This document shows positions 33,891 through 45,693 of a stretch of 64,000 nucleotides of DNA, piece by piece. The stretch covers positions 32,604,001 to 32,668,000 of the forward strand of contig CANTUV010000008.1 of the NCBI GenBank assembly GCA_947685225.1, given 5' to 3'. A program made the translations under genes and the position numbers. The notes beneath the pieces are model-generated. The model was given only the letters and a program-made list of their open reading frames with translations, had not been told where the DNA came from and searched no databases. Source of the DNA: Garcia nutans (lineage: Eukaryota > Streptophyta > Magnoliopsida > Malpighiales > Euphorbiaceae). How positions within the stretch are numbered: position 1 is the stretch's first letter; the number at the start of each line of letters is the position of its first letter.

Positions 33891-36655
33891 TGTCACGACC
33901 CAATTTATACATATGTACAATACATCCATGTACCGTACATCCGCGTACAGTAACAGGAGCCGTCCCGAGTAATCACCAAAGAACACGAAGTGAACGGAAG
34001 CTCTATAGGACAAAAAGGACCTAACTGAAAAGATTGTAAAAGTTTTGGGGAGGTGACTATAATTTCAAAACATTTTGGGGAGGTAACTATAATTTCCAAA
34101 AGTTGTACTGGAGGTTCTTAATAGTGCATATAACAGACTCCAGAAATGGAAAGTAGAGAAAAATTGGGTCGAAATGGAACACCACGGTTTTTCCCGAAAA
34201 CGCATAGTTTGAGAGATACAGTGGATTCTTGACCAAGGGTATTTTTGTCATTCTTGTGATAATAATGTATAAACTGGAAAACAAGACACGTAAAGGTATC
34301 CGAAGTAAACGAAAGGACTCCGCAGTGATCGATGTTGAAGAACGAACCTAAGTGGAGACCCGAATCACGTAAGGACCTAAAGGGAATTTTTACAAAAGTC
34401 AAGGGCATGAGCGTAATTTTTATAAATTAGTTCAAAATCAAGAATGAATGTCGGAAATGGAAATGAGAGGTTGAAAGGAGGAGAACGGTACATTTTACGT
34501 GTCGTAAAACCACCCGGGTACAAAGAAAAGGCAAAACCTTCCATTGAAGGGTATTTTGGTCTTTTCACTTCCACCCATTTTCTAGAAAAGGGACACATGG
34601 CATAGTACTTTTCTAGAAAAGGACACATGGCAAAATCTTGTTTAAAGACACTTTTGGGTTGGATTAATCTTAACCCTCCATATGGCACCATCCTAGTTAA
34701 GATACTTTTGTGGTGGTTACATCTTAACCCTCCAAAATGAAATTAATTAAATAAATGGAAAATGGAAAAATATAAAAAGGGAGAGAAGGATGATTAAAGA
34801 ACAAAGGACACATTTTTCTCTCCATTTTTGAGAGGTATGGCCGAAATTCTCTCCGTCAAAAAAGGGAAGGAATTTTTCAAGTGTTCAAGTGGATTTTTGG
34901 AAGGAAAAGCTTAATTTTAAGGTAAGGATTCAAATTCTAGCTTTAGTTTATTCATTTGATTGATAGTTTTCAAGTTATCAATGAAAGAAAAGTTATGAAA
35001 ATTATAGGAAATCAAAGGGATAAAGAAGAATAAGGGAAGAAAGAATAGGACAAGCAAGGAACAAAGCAAATAAACAAGGTTTGGTACTTAAATCATTGCC
35101 CTTTTCAATTAATTCACATATTTTGCATTATGGGACTTTTGAAATGGTTTTGAAATAATGTTATTTTGTGTGGTAAATATGTGGGAAAGTGCTCTTGAAC
35201 CATTTGTAATCAATTGATTGTGAAAAGAATGAAAACAAAACAAACTAGCTAAACTTTGCTCAATTATCCATAAACTTTGATGAACTTTTAATCACTCCTT
35301 TGGTTTGATTTTTGGAAGAGGGACCCTTAGTCCTTCAATGGTATCACAAAAGGATTCTAAAAATCAATTTTGCAAGAAAAAAATGAATTTCCCTCAAGTT
35401 TGGAAAATTGGGCCGAATGGTCCCTTTTGGGCACCATTCTGCAGCTTTCATTTTGGGCAGTCCGTTGAAGGGGCAAACGAAAGAATTTTTCGACAAAATT
35501 TTACATGCAATTAGTTAACTTATGAAAGTATTTTCCTGCAAAAATTCTGCCAAAAATAAGTTTGTTTACTTGGTCAAAACCGTTGCCAAAGTTGACTGAT
35601 TTTCAGCAGTAAAAACAGATTTTACCATTTAGTTGTCGCGCGCTATTGCGTTGCCGATTTTACGCGCCGCGCTACTATTCCTTTGGTCATTTTTCTAAAT
35701 GTGTTAAAACTTGAATATTATGATATGGATTGATGTTAAATCATATAAAATGACATGAAGGAGAATTGGAAATGATCAGAAAGGCATCATGACAAGCTAT
35801 TCCGACAATACATGCATTATGGACAAATCATGGCTTATTGAATATCAAGATCAAAGTAATTTAATAAATTATTTATGCTCTACTTGGTTATGATAGAACC
35901 CTTGAGATAAGGGTATGATGCATCATACTATTATTGCAGTACTGCTTATGACATGATATGATATACCGGCTGAAGGCCGATGATTACAATGATATGATCA
36001 TTCAGTCAAGCCTTTTTACCATCTGTGTTTTGTATTGATTCCTTTCAAGTATTTAAAGTATATAAATGTATGTTCAAATCATTCTTTCATTTTATTATTT
36101 TATTGCAATGATTTAAGTACCCACTAAGCAATTGCTTAGCGAGTTTAGTTTCCCTCTAAACTCGTAGGTTAAACGAGGAGACGAGATTGCAGCATGTCCT
36201 GCGCAGCTGGCCTTGACTACTACTTTGGGTAGGAGTTTGGATATGATTGATTGTAGTAATATGGCATGTACATAAACTTGTATGATCTAGCAAATAAATG
36301 TATAATAATGAAAAGCTAGAACACGTACACTGCTAGTAATTTAATAAATCTTATTTGGGTTTAGCACTTATGTATGCAAGTATAGAAGTGTGAATTCTTC
36401 TTGCAGGATTGTAGTTGAGGTTATAAGGGTGGATTATTGGGAGTGTGCTTGAGTTGAATTGTGAAACAAAATATTTTTCAAAAATTAAAAAAATCAGTTT
36501 TGGCGACACTTGGGACCTCCATTTTTAGGGGAGGTTCTGGCAAATTTTTTTTAAAATCTGCACTTAAAACTGGCTAAGTAAAATGTTAAGACACAACCAC
36601 CATGAAATAACAGTCCATCTTGGTCTATAAACGTAGGCTAAGATGGGGTGTTACA
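33891..36655 (+). repeat. Element D 3' LTR (2765 bp, 174-bp internal deletion)
   Basis: Same ends as the 5' LTR. The deletion joins the equivalents of 27630 and 27805 at about 36000. Apart from it there is no net length difference and only about a dozen substitutions. The stem-loops are at 36124-36164. Confidence 0.93.
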
Positions 36656-38155
36656 AAATCACCCAAAAACTCATCACCTTGCACCACAACTGTACTATCA
36701 CGATTCACCTTACTCACCACCACACTATGTCCTAAAGGATTTGTCACTAAGACATCAAATCCCAAGGACTCTGAATGCAATTCAGACATAGGCAAGATAG
36801 ATGCACTTATATATGAATGAGCAGATCCTGGATCAATCAAAGCAAGTACTGAAATGCCAAACAAAGAAAATGTACCCGCTATAACTGCTGAAGCATCCGG
36901 CTGCCTCTGCATCACATATACTCTCTGAGAAGATCCGGCCTCATCTGGCCTACTGCCTCTGGATGAAAATCCTCCTCTCTGAGTAAAACCGGGTCTACCA
37001 CCTCTACTGAAACCACTGCCCCCTCGACCACCTCTGCTGACACTAGGTCGAGATGCTGCAGTATCAGCCTGCCTATACTCCTGCATCTCAAGACAATCTC
37101 TAACGAAATGAGCTGATGACCCACATCTAAAACACCCAGTTGATCCCCCCATCTTCCAACAAACACCCCCATGGGTGTTACCACAATGCTCACATACAGG
37201 TGGAGTAGACCTCTGAACAACAGGAGACGGAGCACTAGCTACAGAAACTGTTGGTCTCAGCCTCTGCCTCTGATACTGAACTGATCTGCCCGACTGTCTT
37301 TGGCTCCTACTGATTCTCAGAATAAAACTTCATCGACCCCTCTTCATAGATGAAGATCCTGCCTTAAACTGGGATCTTCTCACTCTAGTCTCCTCCTCAG
37401 TAGCAGCTGCTGCAATGTCTTGTGCTCTCTCAACACTTCCAGCTGCTGCAACAAGCTAAGAGAAATTCTGGTACCGGGAACCAGCAACAATGCACATAAT
37501 AGAGGGCCTCAATCCCTCCTCAAATCTTCTGCATCGGTCTATTTCATCAGAGATAATTCCCCCGGTATAACGACTCAACCGGATGTTCTCAATCTCATAC
37601 TCTGTTACCATCCGGTTGTCTTGCCTAAAATTCAAAAATTCCATCTTCTTAATATCTTTATACTCCCTTGGAGTATATTTCTGCTCGAACTCCCTCAGAA
37701 AAATCACCATAGGATAATGTAGGTGGATCATCCATAGCATGGGGAACCGTCTTCCACCAGTCATAGTCATCTTTCTGAAGGAGGGATCTGGCATAGTCAA
37801 ATTTCTCATCTGGAGTAGCTTGCAACTGAATGAATATCCTCTGTACTTTATCCAACCACTGCTCATCCACTGCAGGATCGGTAGTGCCCAAGAAATCTTC
37901 AGCCCCATATTTCCTCAACTTATCATAATGTCTTACCGGTACCTGAGGCTGTGGTGGTGGTGGCTGCACTGGAGCTTGTCTAAATAGTTCTATCATATGC
38001 CTTAACCAACCCGGTGGAACCTCCTCTGCAGCTGATCTCTCTGGCACAGAAACAGGTGCCTCACTAACTCTATCAACTCTAGCTCCATCTCTACTCTCTC
38101 CTGAAGCTACACTCTCAGCACTTCCTTCTACAGTCTGACGTGAATGGAACTCCAT
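36656..38155 (-). pseudogene. Element C gag and protease (frameshift, stops, cut by D)
   Basis: ATG at 38155 (MEFHSRQTVEGSAES) starts a Gag almost the same as E's. A one-base gain in a T run near 37700 shifts the frame; the rest is read from about 37700 to D's junction. Stops lie at 37456-37458 (TAG) and 37330-37332 (TGA). A zinc knuckle CFRCGSSAHFVRDC is near 37090-37135, then an RGG-rich stretch, then the protease active site LIDPGSAHSYIS near 36800-36840. The sequence runs into D after GDEFLGD; pol resumes at 25521. The candidate 3' splice site TGTGTTTGCAG ends at 38168, 12 nt before the ATG. Confidence 0.88.
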
Positions 38156-38305
38156 TACTACCTATATCTGCAAACACATCAGAATATTCCTCATTAAATA
38201 TCAAAGACTGCCATACCAAAACATGTATTTTACTCAAAAACCCACTTTTAAAATCAAAATATTCTTTTTCTTACAATTCACCTAGGTTGAGAATCTTTAA
38301 CCTAG

Positions 38306-38317
38306 GCTCTGATACCA
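38306..38317 (-). other. Element C primer-binding site (initiator tRNA-Met)
   Basis: Minus-strand TGGTATCAGAGC, followed by CTAGG as in E, seven bases inside the LTR end at 38325. Confidence 0.9.
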
Positions 38318-38324
38318 AAACATT

Positions 38325-40040
38325 TGTAACACCCCTATACCCCGTATATGTACACAGCATGCTAATACGATCGTAATATACGTATACTGAATATAGGTAT
38401 GCTACTGTTTATAAAACATACAAATAATCCCTTTACAATAATATGAATAAATTGAAAACTCAAAGGGAATTTATAAAACACAATAGATAAAATGTTTATT
38501 CAAAATGCAGCGGAAAATATAAAAAATAATTACAAATACATATACATCAAAACTCAAGTTTTACAAAACATAAAATATATATACATGTTTGGCAGTATGT
38601 CTTTGATCTTTAAGCTCCACTATCAACACTTCAAAATCTAGACTCTACTCGGCCTAGAAGAATTCTCCGGTTCTTCCTTGTCACCTGCGCGATGAATTAC
38701 ACTCACGCTAAGCCAACGGCTTAGTGGTACAAACTACAGTACTATTATGCTTCAGTGCCATGCTAATATCACACAATCAAGTTTCAAAACAATTCAAAAG
38801 AATACTATACTTCAAACCTTACATTCTACAATAACTTATCACAATATTTATGAAGTAGTATTCACAAGTTCCATATCCGTAAACATATTACACATCATGT
38901 TATATTTTCATAGTTTCATATTCAAGCAAAGATAAACATGTATCTAATTATTCACTTGTTTCACCATTCAAGAATCACATTTAAACAAACACAAGCATGG
39001 GCCCAAAAATAATCTAATATGTTATTCAAAGCTCAGAGTTACTGCTTTGGCCCATAATCATAATCATCAAGCCCGTAGGCGATATATATATATATCTCTA
39101 TCCATGGATAGTGTAATAGACCCAGTCTCTTGGACCTCAACCTGGTTAGAACCGAGGAAATCCTCAACCCGGCAAGACTATTACTGTTTTTGAGGCTTAC
39201 GACCCAGTCCTTTCACCCCAAAAACATCAGATTTCACATTTTTCATTTCATATTTTTCATCTGGAATCGGCTTACGACCCGGTCATTTCACCTATCCAGT
39301 GATTCATAGGCATGCCGCCAAACCCAGAACTCTGAAAATTGAATTAACATATTAGGCACACAATTATCTCTTTATCAATCTCTTTTCATTTCATTTCTCA
39401 TAATTAGATAGGCAACCATGCCGCAATTATATTTCATTTGCATTATCATAGCCAACAACTATGGCCTCATATCTCATATCATCTCAACTCACATTAAGGC
39501 AATTCATCATATCATCATATCTTTCACATTTCATATTCCATATTTCATTTCATCATCATATAGGCAAATATGCTTCAACCATCTCATTTACATCATTATA
39601 ACCAACCACATTGGTTTTACATCTCATTATATCTCAAATCACATTAATCAATTCATCATTCAAATGTATATAACCAATGGCATTAACACACATTTTACAT
39701 GCTCATCACAACATTCACATTATACCAAACATAGCATTATTAATATACATCAACAATGCATTAGATTTCTTAACACATTTGCAATCAAATGTGTGTCAAG
39801 TCTCAACATCATATGAATGTATGCAATAATGTAGTTTGTACTTACCTTAGGAACAACTCACACCAATCTACAACTTTCTTCTTCCAAGAATCCTTAACAC
39901 TCAAGTTAGGGCAAACCAACCTCTTCACAACCTAATCCAAAAATGAATCATACACACTTAACACCAATTCACATGAATTCTAATGCAATTAATCACTTAT
40001 TAACATCATGTTAGACCCATAGATCTCTTACAACTCAACT
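38325..40040 (-). repeat. Element C 5' LTR (truncated)
   Basis: Matches 19708-21430 with about 33 substitutions and small indels, then diverges between 40025 and 40040. About 0.9 kb including the LTR start, promoter region and dyad cluster is missing, so the element could not be transcribed from this LTR. The junction with B's internal region at about 40040 is a deletion. Confidence 0.87.
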
Positions 40041-41844
40041 TTATAACCTTGCCAGTAATCATTCCCTTTGCCAAATGTCTCTTTTGGAGGTTCAACATAT
40101 TTCCCTTAACTTGAAGGCTTTGTATGATAAAACATTTTTTGAAAATTTTTTTTTGAATTTTTTGAATTTTGATTTTGAAATCAAATGTTGGATTTGCCAA
40201 ATCAATGTCAATATACCTCAGGACTTGATTTTCCAAATTAACATATCTATAACATGACAACCCTAGTTACCGCACTAAACTCGGGAATCATTTCTATTTA
40301 AGTAAGAATTGTTGCACTTCAGATAGGCACATTTGAGTTTAAATATTGTCTATCTCATATGCATGCTTATCCAAACTATCTCCACTAATAGACTCTACCT
40401 ACCAAGAGAGATCAACAGGTCTTTGATAGGCTTGAAATGGGGTCTATGAGGGACATGGGTTAAATGAAGGCCATTTTGAGATAGGAGCTGATGTGACACA
40501 ATGGACAAAGCCTCACACTACAAATTTCTTGTTTAAATTTTAGGCAGCTGGGAGGCAATCTTGCTAGACTCCAAATTCCTTCTATCTTCTTGGCATTAAT
40601 CTGGATCTTGATTAGGACAGTCATTGCCCTTGCAAAAATTTTAAGACCCAAATCCGTTTCTTTTCTTCTTTTCCCTTTTCTTTCCACTTTATTTTTCTTA
40701 CTCTTCTCTTTTTTTCTCTTTCCTTACTCTTCCCTTTCTTTTATCATTTTATCCTTCTTTCTTGTAGGACTATCAAGTATAGAACTTTCAAGAACTAGAT
40801 AGTCTCCCCCCTTTTCTCCAATTTTGATTGAATATTTGGTTGGGTTGGACCAATTCAAGTCAAAACATCCTTATAAACCAAATGGAAGTCTTTTGTTGTC
40901 TTAGGTAAAAGAGAACTCAGTTGGCTTTTTGAACCATTTTGGGTTTTCTTTTTCTTTTATCTCTCTTTTTTTTCTTTTTCTTTTTCTTTTGTCTTTTTTG
41001 TTTTCCTTTCTTTCTTTCTTTTTTTAACTCAAACTGAGTTATCTTATTTGTACCGACTTGGGCTTCCAATAATGGATGAGGGGAGTAACATAAATCTTCA
41101 TTAACAGGGATAAACCATTTGTTACCCTAATGTTGTCTTGATATATTAGAGATATTAAGTGAACTTCAACTACCCTTATGGTCTTTGAAAAATTCAACTA
41201 CCCTTATGATCTTGAGAACTTCAATTATCTTTATGGTCTTGAGAACTTCAACTATCTTCATTGAAACTTCAACTATCCTCATGATCTTGACTAATCATTG
41301 CTTTCTTTGATCTTCTTGCCTATTCATCTTAGTGATCATAAGACTTGTCAAAAGTATCACAATAGCTCAGGTAGGTTATTGGGGTTTGTAAGCCAATGAA
41401 AAGAAAGCTAAAATTTTATGAAGGCTCAAAGGGACAACTAGGGATTGATATTTAATAGGGTGGATACAATTTGTTGGCTAACCAAACAATGCCTAGATCA
41501 TTTCTCTCTTAAATAAGCAGAGTTCAATTTCGCCTCAAAAGTTTGTCAAAACATGTTCTAAGACTGACTAGGACCTAGACAAAGATAATTATGCAAGAGC
41601 CCTATCTAAGTAAGCATACACAACTCAATGCTATAGAGCAATTCCCTCACCTAGTAAAGTCATTCAAGTCATGATACCTAGATATATTAATTCATGAATT
41701 ATCAAGCTAGATTCCTCATTGGTTGAGCATCAAACAAAGACCAACAAAATTTTTGATGAAAGTAATTTATTCAAGCAAATTTTAATTTGGAAAACAAGAT
41801 TGTTCAAATTAAATATTAAAGAAATCAAAATTGAAAAGCAACAT
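40041..41844 (-). mobile_element. Element B 3' non-coding region
   Basis: No coding sequence. 40216-40340 matches 848-1008 at the left of the window. 40650-41030 is a pyrimidine-rich tract (purine-rich on B's sense strand). 40380-40440 resembles the 3' untranslated regions of A and G (CTCCACTAATAGAC...). I find no trace of protease, RT, RNase H or integrase between gag's end and this region. Confidence 0.7.
41162..41290. repeat. Short tandem repeat, about 29-33 bp, four copies
   Basis: Copies of AACTTCAACTA(C/T)C(C/T)TTATG followed by (G/A)TCTTGAGA, between 41162 and 41290. Degenerate. Lies in B's 3' non-coding region. Confidence 0.65.
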
Positions 41845-41847
41845 TCA

Positions 41848-43096
41848 AGCTAAGGAAAGTTTATTGAATTTAAGCTTCTTTCCCTTCACATCTTCAATAT
41901 CCCCATCTTGAAAGGATGATAAAACAAAATCTTCTTCCAATCCTTTTCCCACCATGAAGGTTGCCGATGGAGGTACTCTTCCAATCTTAGGCAAAGGGTT
42001 GTTCTTGGTATTAGGCTTATCCGGCTCGGGTAGCTTACCACTGTCGAATAAATCTTGGATCTCATGCCTTAGGGAGCACATTTATCTATTTCATGCCCTC
42101 GCATTTGATGAAATTGATAGAAGGCCACAGAATTGAAGTTTGGTGGTAATGGATTATGTAACGGTCGAGGAGCTAACGGTTGTAACAACCCTTTCTTTTG
42201 CAGCTTACTAAAAACCCAAGATAGAGGCTTCCCCAGATCTGAAAATTGTCTTTTATTTCCTTGACTGGTTACATTAACATCAACTTCTTTTTGTGTGCTT
42301 TGATTGTTAGGATGGTAGTTCCCTTTCTCATTCCTTTTTATTGAAAAGTGATTCTTCTCCCTTTCCCACTCTTCAATATGTAGACCAGCTTGGAGAAGAT
42401 CTTTAAAGTCACGGATGAGTGTATGAGACACCCTTTCACGAAGATTAGGCAACACCCCTCTCACAATCATCCTTATTTGATCAGATTCATCTGGCCTCTT
42501 CTTGAGTAAAGCGGCCTTGTTTCTCCACTTTTTCACATAGTCCACAAAATTCTCATTCGGCCTTTGCCTAATGGACTCCACTTCCATCAAGGTAACTTCC
42601 AACTCAACATTATATCCATATTGTTGGATGAAGGCTTTGTAAAGTAGATCCCAACTCTTTTGTGTTCCATCATCTAAGGTATTGACCCAATTTTGGACAA
42701 CAGGATCCAATGAGAGGATAAAGTACCTTAAGGTTTGAGCCTTAGTAGCTCGAGCAGACTGCATGGCAGTGATATACTGTTTCACATGGAGATGAGGATT
42801 TACGGTGCCATTGTACTTTGCAAAGGATGGCATCTTGAACTTGTATGGAGCTTCTTTATCTTGTTCAAATAGTTTGTCGATCTCGGACATCTCTTTAGTT
42901 TTTAGCTTCTTCTCAAATTTCTTTTCTAAATCAGCAATCATCTTTTCAATATCGGATGTCTTGGTCTTTTCAATAGTTGCCTTCTCAACAACCTTCGGCT
43001 CCTTTTTGTCTTGAAGATCTTGGTAATATTGAGACCAATAATCATCATCAATGATTACCTTATCATCATCAAAAGCTACTTCATCAACTTTAGTCT
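41848..43096 (-). pseudogene. Element B gag, main part (Tat type, frameshifted)
   Basis: Continues from 53112 across E. Read from 43091 the frame is open through an acidic stretch, then MIADLEKKFEKKLK (42941), a Tat-type Gag core (YKFKMPSFAKYNGTVNPHLH, then FIQQYGYNVELEVTLMEVESI and ENFVDYVKKWRNKA) and a histidine/cysteine finger FYQFHQMRGHEIDKC near 42080-42125. A stop at 42069-42071 and continuation in another frame (41845-42081, LRHEIQDLFDSGKL) show one frameshift at about 42070-42080. The end NKLSLA then stop is near 41845. No protease follows. Compared with full Tat elements, everything after gag is absent. Confidence 0.82.
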
Positions 43097-43262
43097 TGTA
43101 ATATCCCTAATTTTGCTCTAGTAGTCTTGGTGTTAGTGTTGTTGCACTTGAATTATGTATATATGATAAGTTGATAAGAAATTGGAAGAGAATGTTTTTG
43201 TATGTGTTTTGGAGAAGAAATTTAGGGTTTAGAGACAAATGTATATGTTGTGTATATGATGA

Positions 43263-43279
43263 TATATATAACATATAAA
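43263..43279 (+). promoter_or_regulatory. Candidate promoter TATA block of element E
   Basis: TATATATAACATATAAA, about 170 bp into the LTR. A related AT block followed by GGTCAAAGGAAGA occurs in C's LTR near 22160-22215 (minus strand). Both the block and the downstream GTCAAAGGAAGA are shared, which supports function, but several other TATA-like runs are nearby. Confidence 0.4.
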
Positions 43280-44581
43280 TGGGTCAAAGGAAGAGTCAAT
43301 GCAAGAAGATATTTTTGTGGAATGTGCAATTACATATAAGGGCTTATATGAGACAAAAAGTTAGTTATATGATTGAGGGCATTTTGGTAATTGCTTGGAT
43401 AAGATCACTTGGTGGAGATTAAAAGCAAATTTGACTTTGTGTCTTCATCATTTTCCTTCTTTCTTTCAAGAGGTGCCGGCTCTCCAAAAACCAAGAGAGA
43501 AAGAGAGGTGATCTTGAGGTTTGAAGCAATTTGAAGAAGGAAGCAAGGGTTTTGGTTAAAGATTTGTGGATTTCTTCATCTAAGGTAAGATCTTTTCTTT
43601 AAATTCTTCAATTCTTTTGAAGTGGTGTGAGAAAGGAATTAGGGTTTGTTGGTTTGATGATGAGATGAGTTGTGTTTAGTGAAATTCTTTTTCTGTTTTA
43701 CAATTAGTAAAGGCTGTGACTTGTATGATTTTTAATTAATTATAGAAAACTGTTCTTGAAGTGAATTTTTGATATGTTGTGCCTCTATGAGTCTAGAATG
43801 ACTGAAAAATATGTTGATTCGATTTTTGAATGGTTATGAGTTTAGAAAGATTATTTTTAGTAGAACTGTTCCAGCAGGTACCTTAACTGAGACAGCTATA
43901 TTTCGGGATTTTTAATAAAATGTAGAAAAATCATATCCAATTGAATTTTGGATATGTTGTTTCTTAGTGAGTCTAGTATTTGAGAAAAATAATTTGGAAC
44001 CACGTTGATTGAATTTGATTTATGGAATTCACAAAGTTCAGAACTGCTGCCAGGATGCAGGGCAATTGGGGCAGTCTGGTTAGGTGAACTATTTGACCAA
44101 GATTTTGTGTTCAGTTTGATCTGAAATTTTAAAGGAATGATTTTAAGATACAAAACTAAATTCTGTAAAAATTTTAGAATTTTTAATCAAGTAGATTATT
44201 TTATACAATTTTTCAAAATAAGGATAAAATGGAGTCTAAAACCAGAATGTATTATTCATATGAATCATATCAATTGTTCTTTGCCCTAATTGCATTGTTG
44301 AGATTGAATAATGTTATGTTATGCATTGTGAATGGTTATGTGTTTCATGAATAATATACATTGAAATTGAAATGATAATTCAAATAAGACATGATATCAG
44401 ACAATGCCATTGTGATTGGCTATGATGATGATATTGAAAGAAAGAAGGCATGTTTGCCTAAATGTGATGAGAATTTGAGAATGGAAATGGTAACTATATA
44501 ATAAATGAATTGTTTGTTTAATATGTTATTCAGTTTCAGAGTTCTGGATTTGGGTGGCATGCCTAAGAAATGATAAAAGGT

Positions 44582-44762
44582 AACAGTCTTGCCGGGTTGA
44601 GGATCTCCTCATATGTGTTGAGTTGATGGTCCAAGAGACTGGGTCTGTTACACTATGAGAATTGTGAATATAAGATATATGATTTGTAACAATCTTGCCG
44701 GGTTGAGGATCTCCTCATATGTGTTGAGTGATGGTCCAAGAGACTGGGTCTGTTACACTATC
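44582..44762 (+). repeat. 106-bp tandem duplication in E's LTR
   Basis: The stretch with CTTGCCGGGTTGAGGATCTC then GGTCCAAGAGACTGGGTCTG occurs at 44582-44687 and again (about 75 bp) at 44688-44762. It is also in the 3' LTR (52022-52202), so it predates insertion. C has decayed related repeats and H an unrelated array at the corresponding place. Confidence 0.8.
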
Positions 44763-45116
44763 CATGGATAGAGATACATGTATATACATTGCCTACGGGC
44801 GTGATTATTGTGACTATGAACCAAATCAGTAACTCTGAACTCTGAATATCATATTAAATACTTGTTGGGCCCATAGGTGTCAAGGTTATATGAATGTCCT
44901 AAATAATGTTATGAGTTAATGAAATGAGATGTTGGTTATTGAGTATGATTGAGTAATGTTGAATGTGGAAAGATGTTGAAATGTGGTATACTCATATGAC
45001 TATGATTTGTGAAATGCATAATTATGTGTTAACTTTATATTTATGATGTTGATCTTATCAATAACATATGTGGCATTGCATTACATTTAAGCATACCATT
45101 AACATGTTTTATCTTA

Positions 45117-45154
45117 CTAAGTCGTTGGCTTAGCGCGATAGTGTTTAATCGCGC
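45117..45154 (+). other. Paired stem-loops in E's LTR (5' copy)
   Basis: CTAAGTCGTTGGCTTAG (45117-45133): 7-bp stem with one T-G pair, loop GTT. Then GCGCGAT (45133-45139), 8-nt loop, ATCGCGC (45148-45154). The 3' LTR copy is 52557-52594, where one base of the second stem has changed. Confidence 0.65.
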
Positions 45155-45680
45155 AGGTAATAGAGTGGATAGAGTTGAACCCGAGAGTTCATCAAGACCA
45201 AGTGAGAGTAGACCTTGTTGAATCCATTTTTGGAGCTTAAAGATCAGAGCAGACTTGCCAATCATGTATATTTCTTTATATTTTGTAAAGAAATGTTTAG
45301 TATGTAAATATGTAAATATTTTATAACTTCCGCTGTGTAATATTTAAATATAGGGGTTGTCACAAAACCTTTATTTTATGTTGCACTAGAAGTGTAAATT
45401 CTTTTTGCAGGTTGTAGTTGAGGTTACAAGGGGGATTTATTGGGAGTGTACTGAGAATGATTTTGTTTGCATTGGTTTGTGTAAAATGTTTTTAAAAATA
45501 AGAAAAAAACCGGTTTTGTCGACACTTGGGACTCAATTTTTAGGCGAAACTATGGCAAAATTTTTGAAAAAAAAATCGGAACTAAAATTTGACTAAGTAA
45601 AATTGGTAGCAACATTAGGTTAGTGTGGCGCCTCTACTCAGCTTACACATGTAGGTCGGGAAGGGGTGTTACAATTGTTT

Positions 45681-45693
45681 TGGTATCAGAGCC
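45681..45693 (+). other. Element E primer-binding site (initiator tRNA-Met)
   Basis: TGGTATCAGAGCC starts seven bases after the LTR end at 45673 and matches the 3' end of initiator tRNA-Met. Confidence 0.93.

Larger units (their letters stand above)
25522..36655 (+). mobile_element. Element D: Tekay-like chromovirus with dead coding region but near-identical LTRs
   Basis: LTRs 25522-28460 and 33891-36655, ends TGTCACGACC...GGTGTTACA, perfect target duplication AAATC (25517-25521 and 36656-36660). Outside one clean 174-bp deletion in the 3' LTR the LTRs have equal length and differ at only about 12 sites by eye (about 0.4%). The internal 5.4 kb retains order and recognisable fragments of gag, protease, RT, RNase H, integrase and chromodomain, but with stops and shifts throughout. 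It interrupts C's protease region. Confidence 0.93.
19708..40040 (-). mobile_element. Element C: Tekay/Del-type chromovirus, nested in B, split by D
   Basis: Complete 3' LTR at 19708-22329, pol at 22376-25521, D inserted at 25522-36655, gag-protease at 36656-38155, primer-binding site at 38306-38317, and 5' LTR from 38325, which loses similarity near 40025-40040 and so lacks about 0.9 kb. Target duplication cannot be confirmed because the right end is missing; TTGAG (19703-19707) is the left candidate. LTRs differ at about 33 sites over 1.7 kb (about 2%). Its proteins are close to those of E, but its LTRs are only partly alike, so it is a sister family. Confidence 0.9.
43097..45673 (+). repeat. 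Element E 5' LTR (2577 bp)
   Basis: Contains a TATA-rich block (43263-43279), a candidate 5' splice site AAGGTAAGA (43582-43590), a 106-bp tandem duplication (44582-44762), stem-loops (45117-45154) and a second candidate 3' splice site TTCTTTTTGCAG (45399-45410). The reading frames 43896-44153, 45041-45265 and 45405-45596 recur in the 3' LTR and are not genes. Confidence 0.95.

Noticed and set aside
43896..45265. Frames of 74-85 codons in E's LTR repeated at 51336-52705
   Set aside because: They are LTR copies with nonsense-free chance frames; no coding features.
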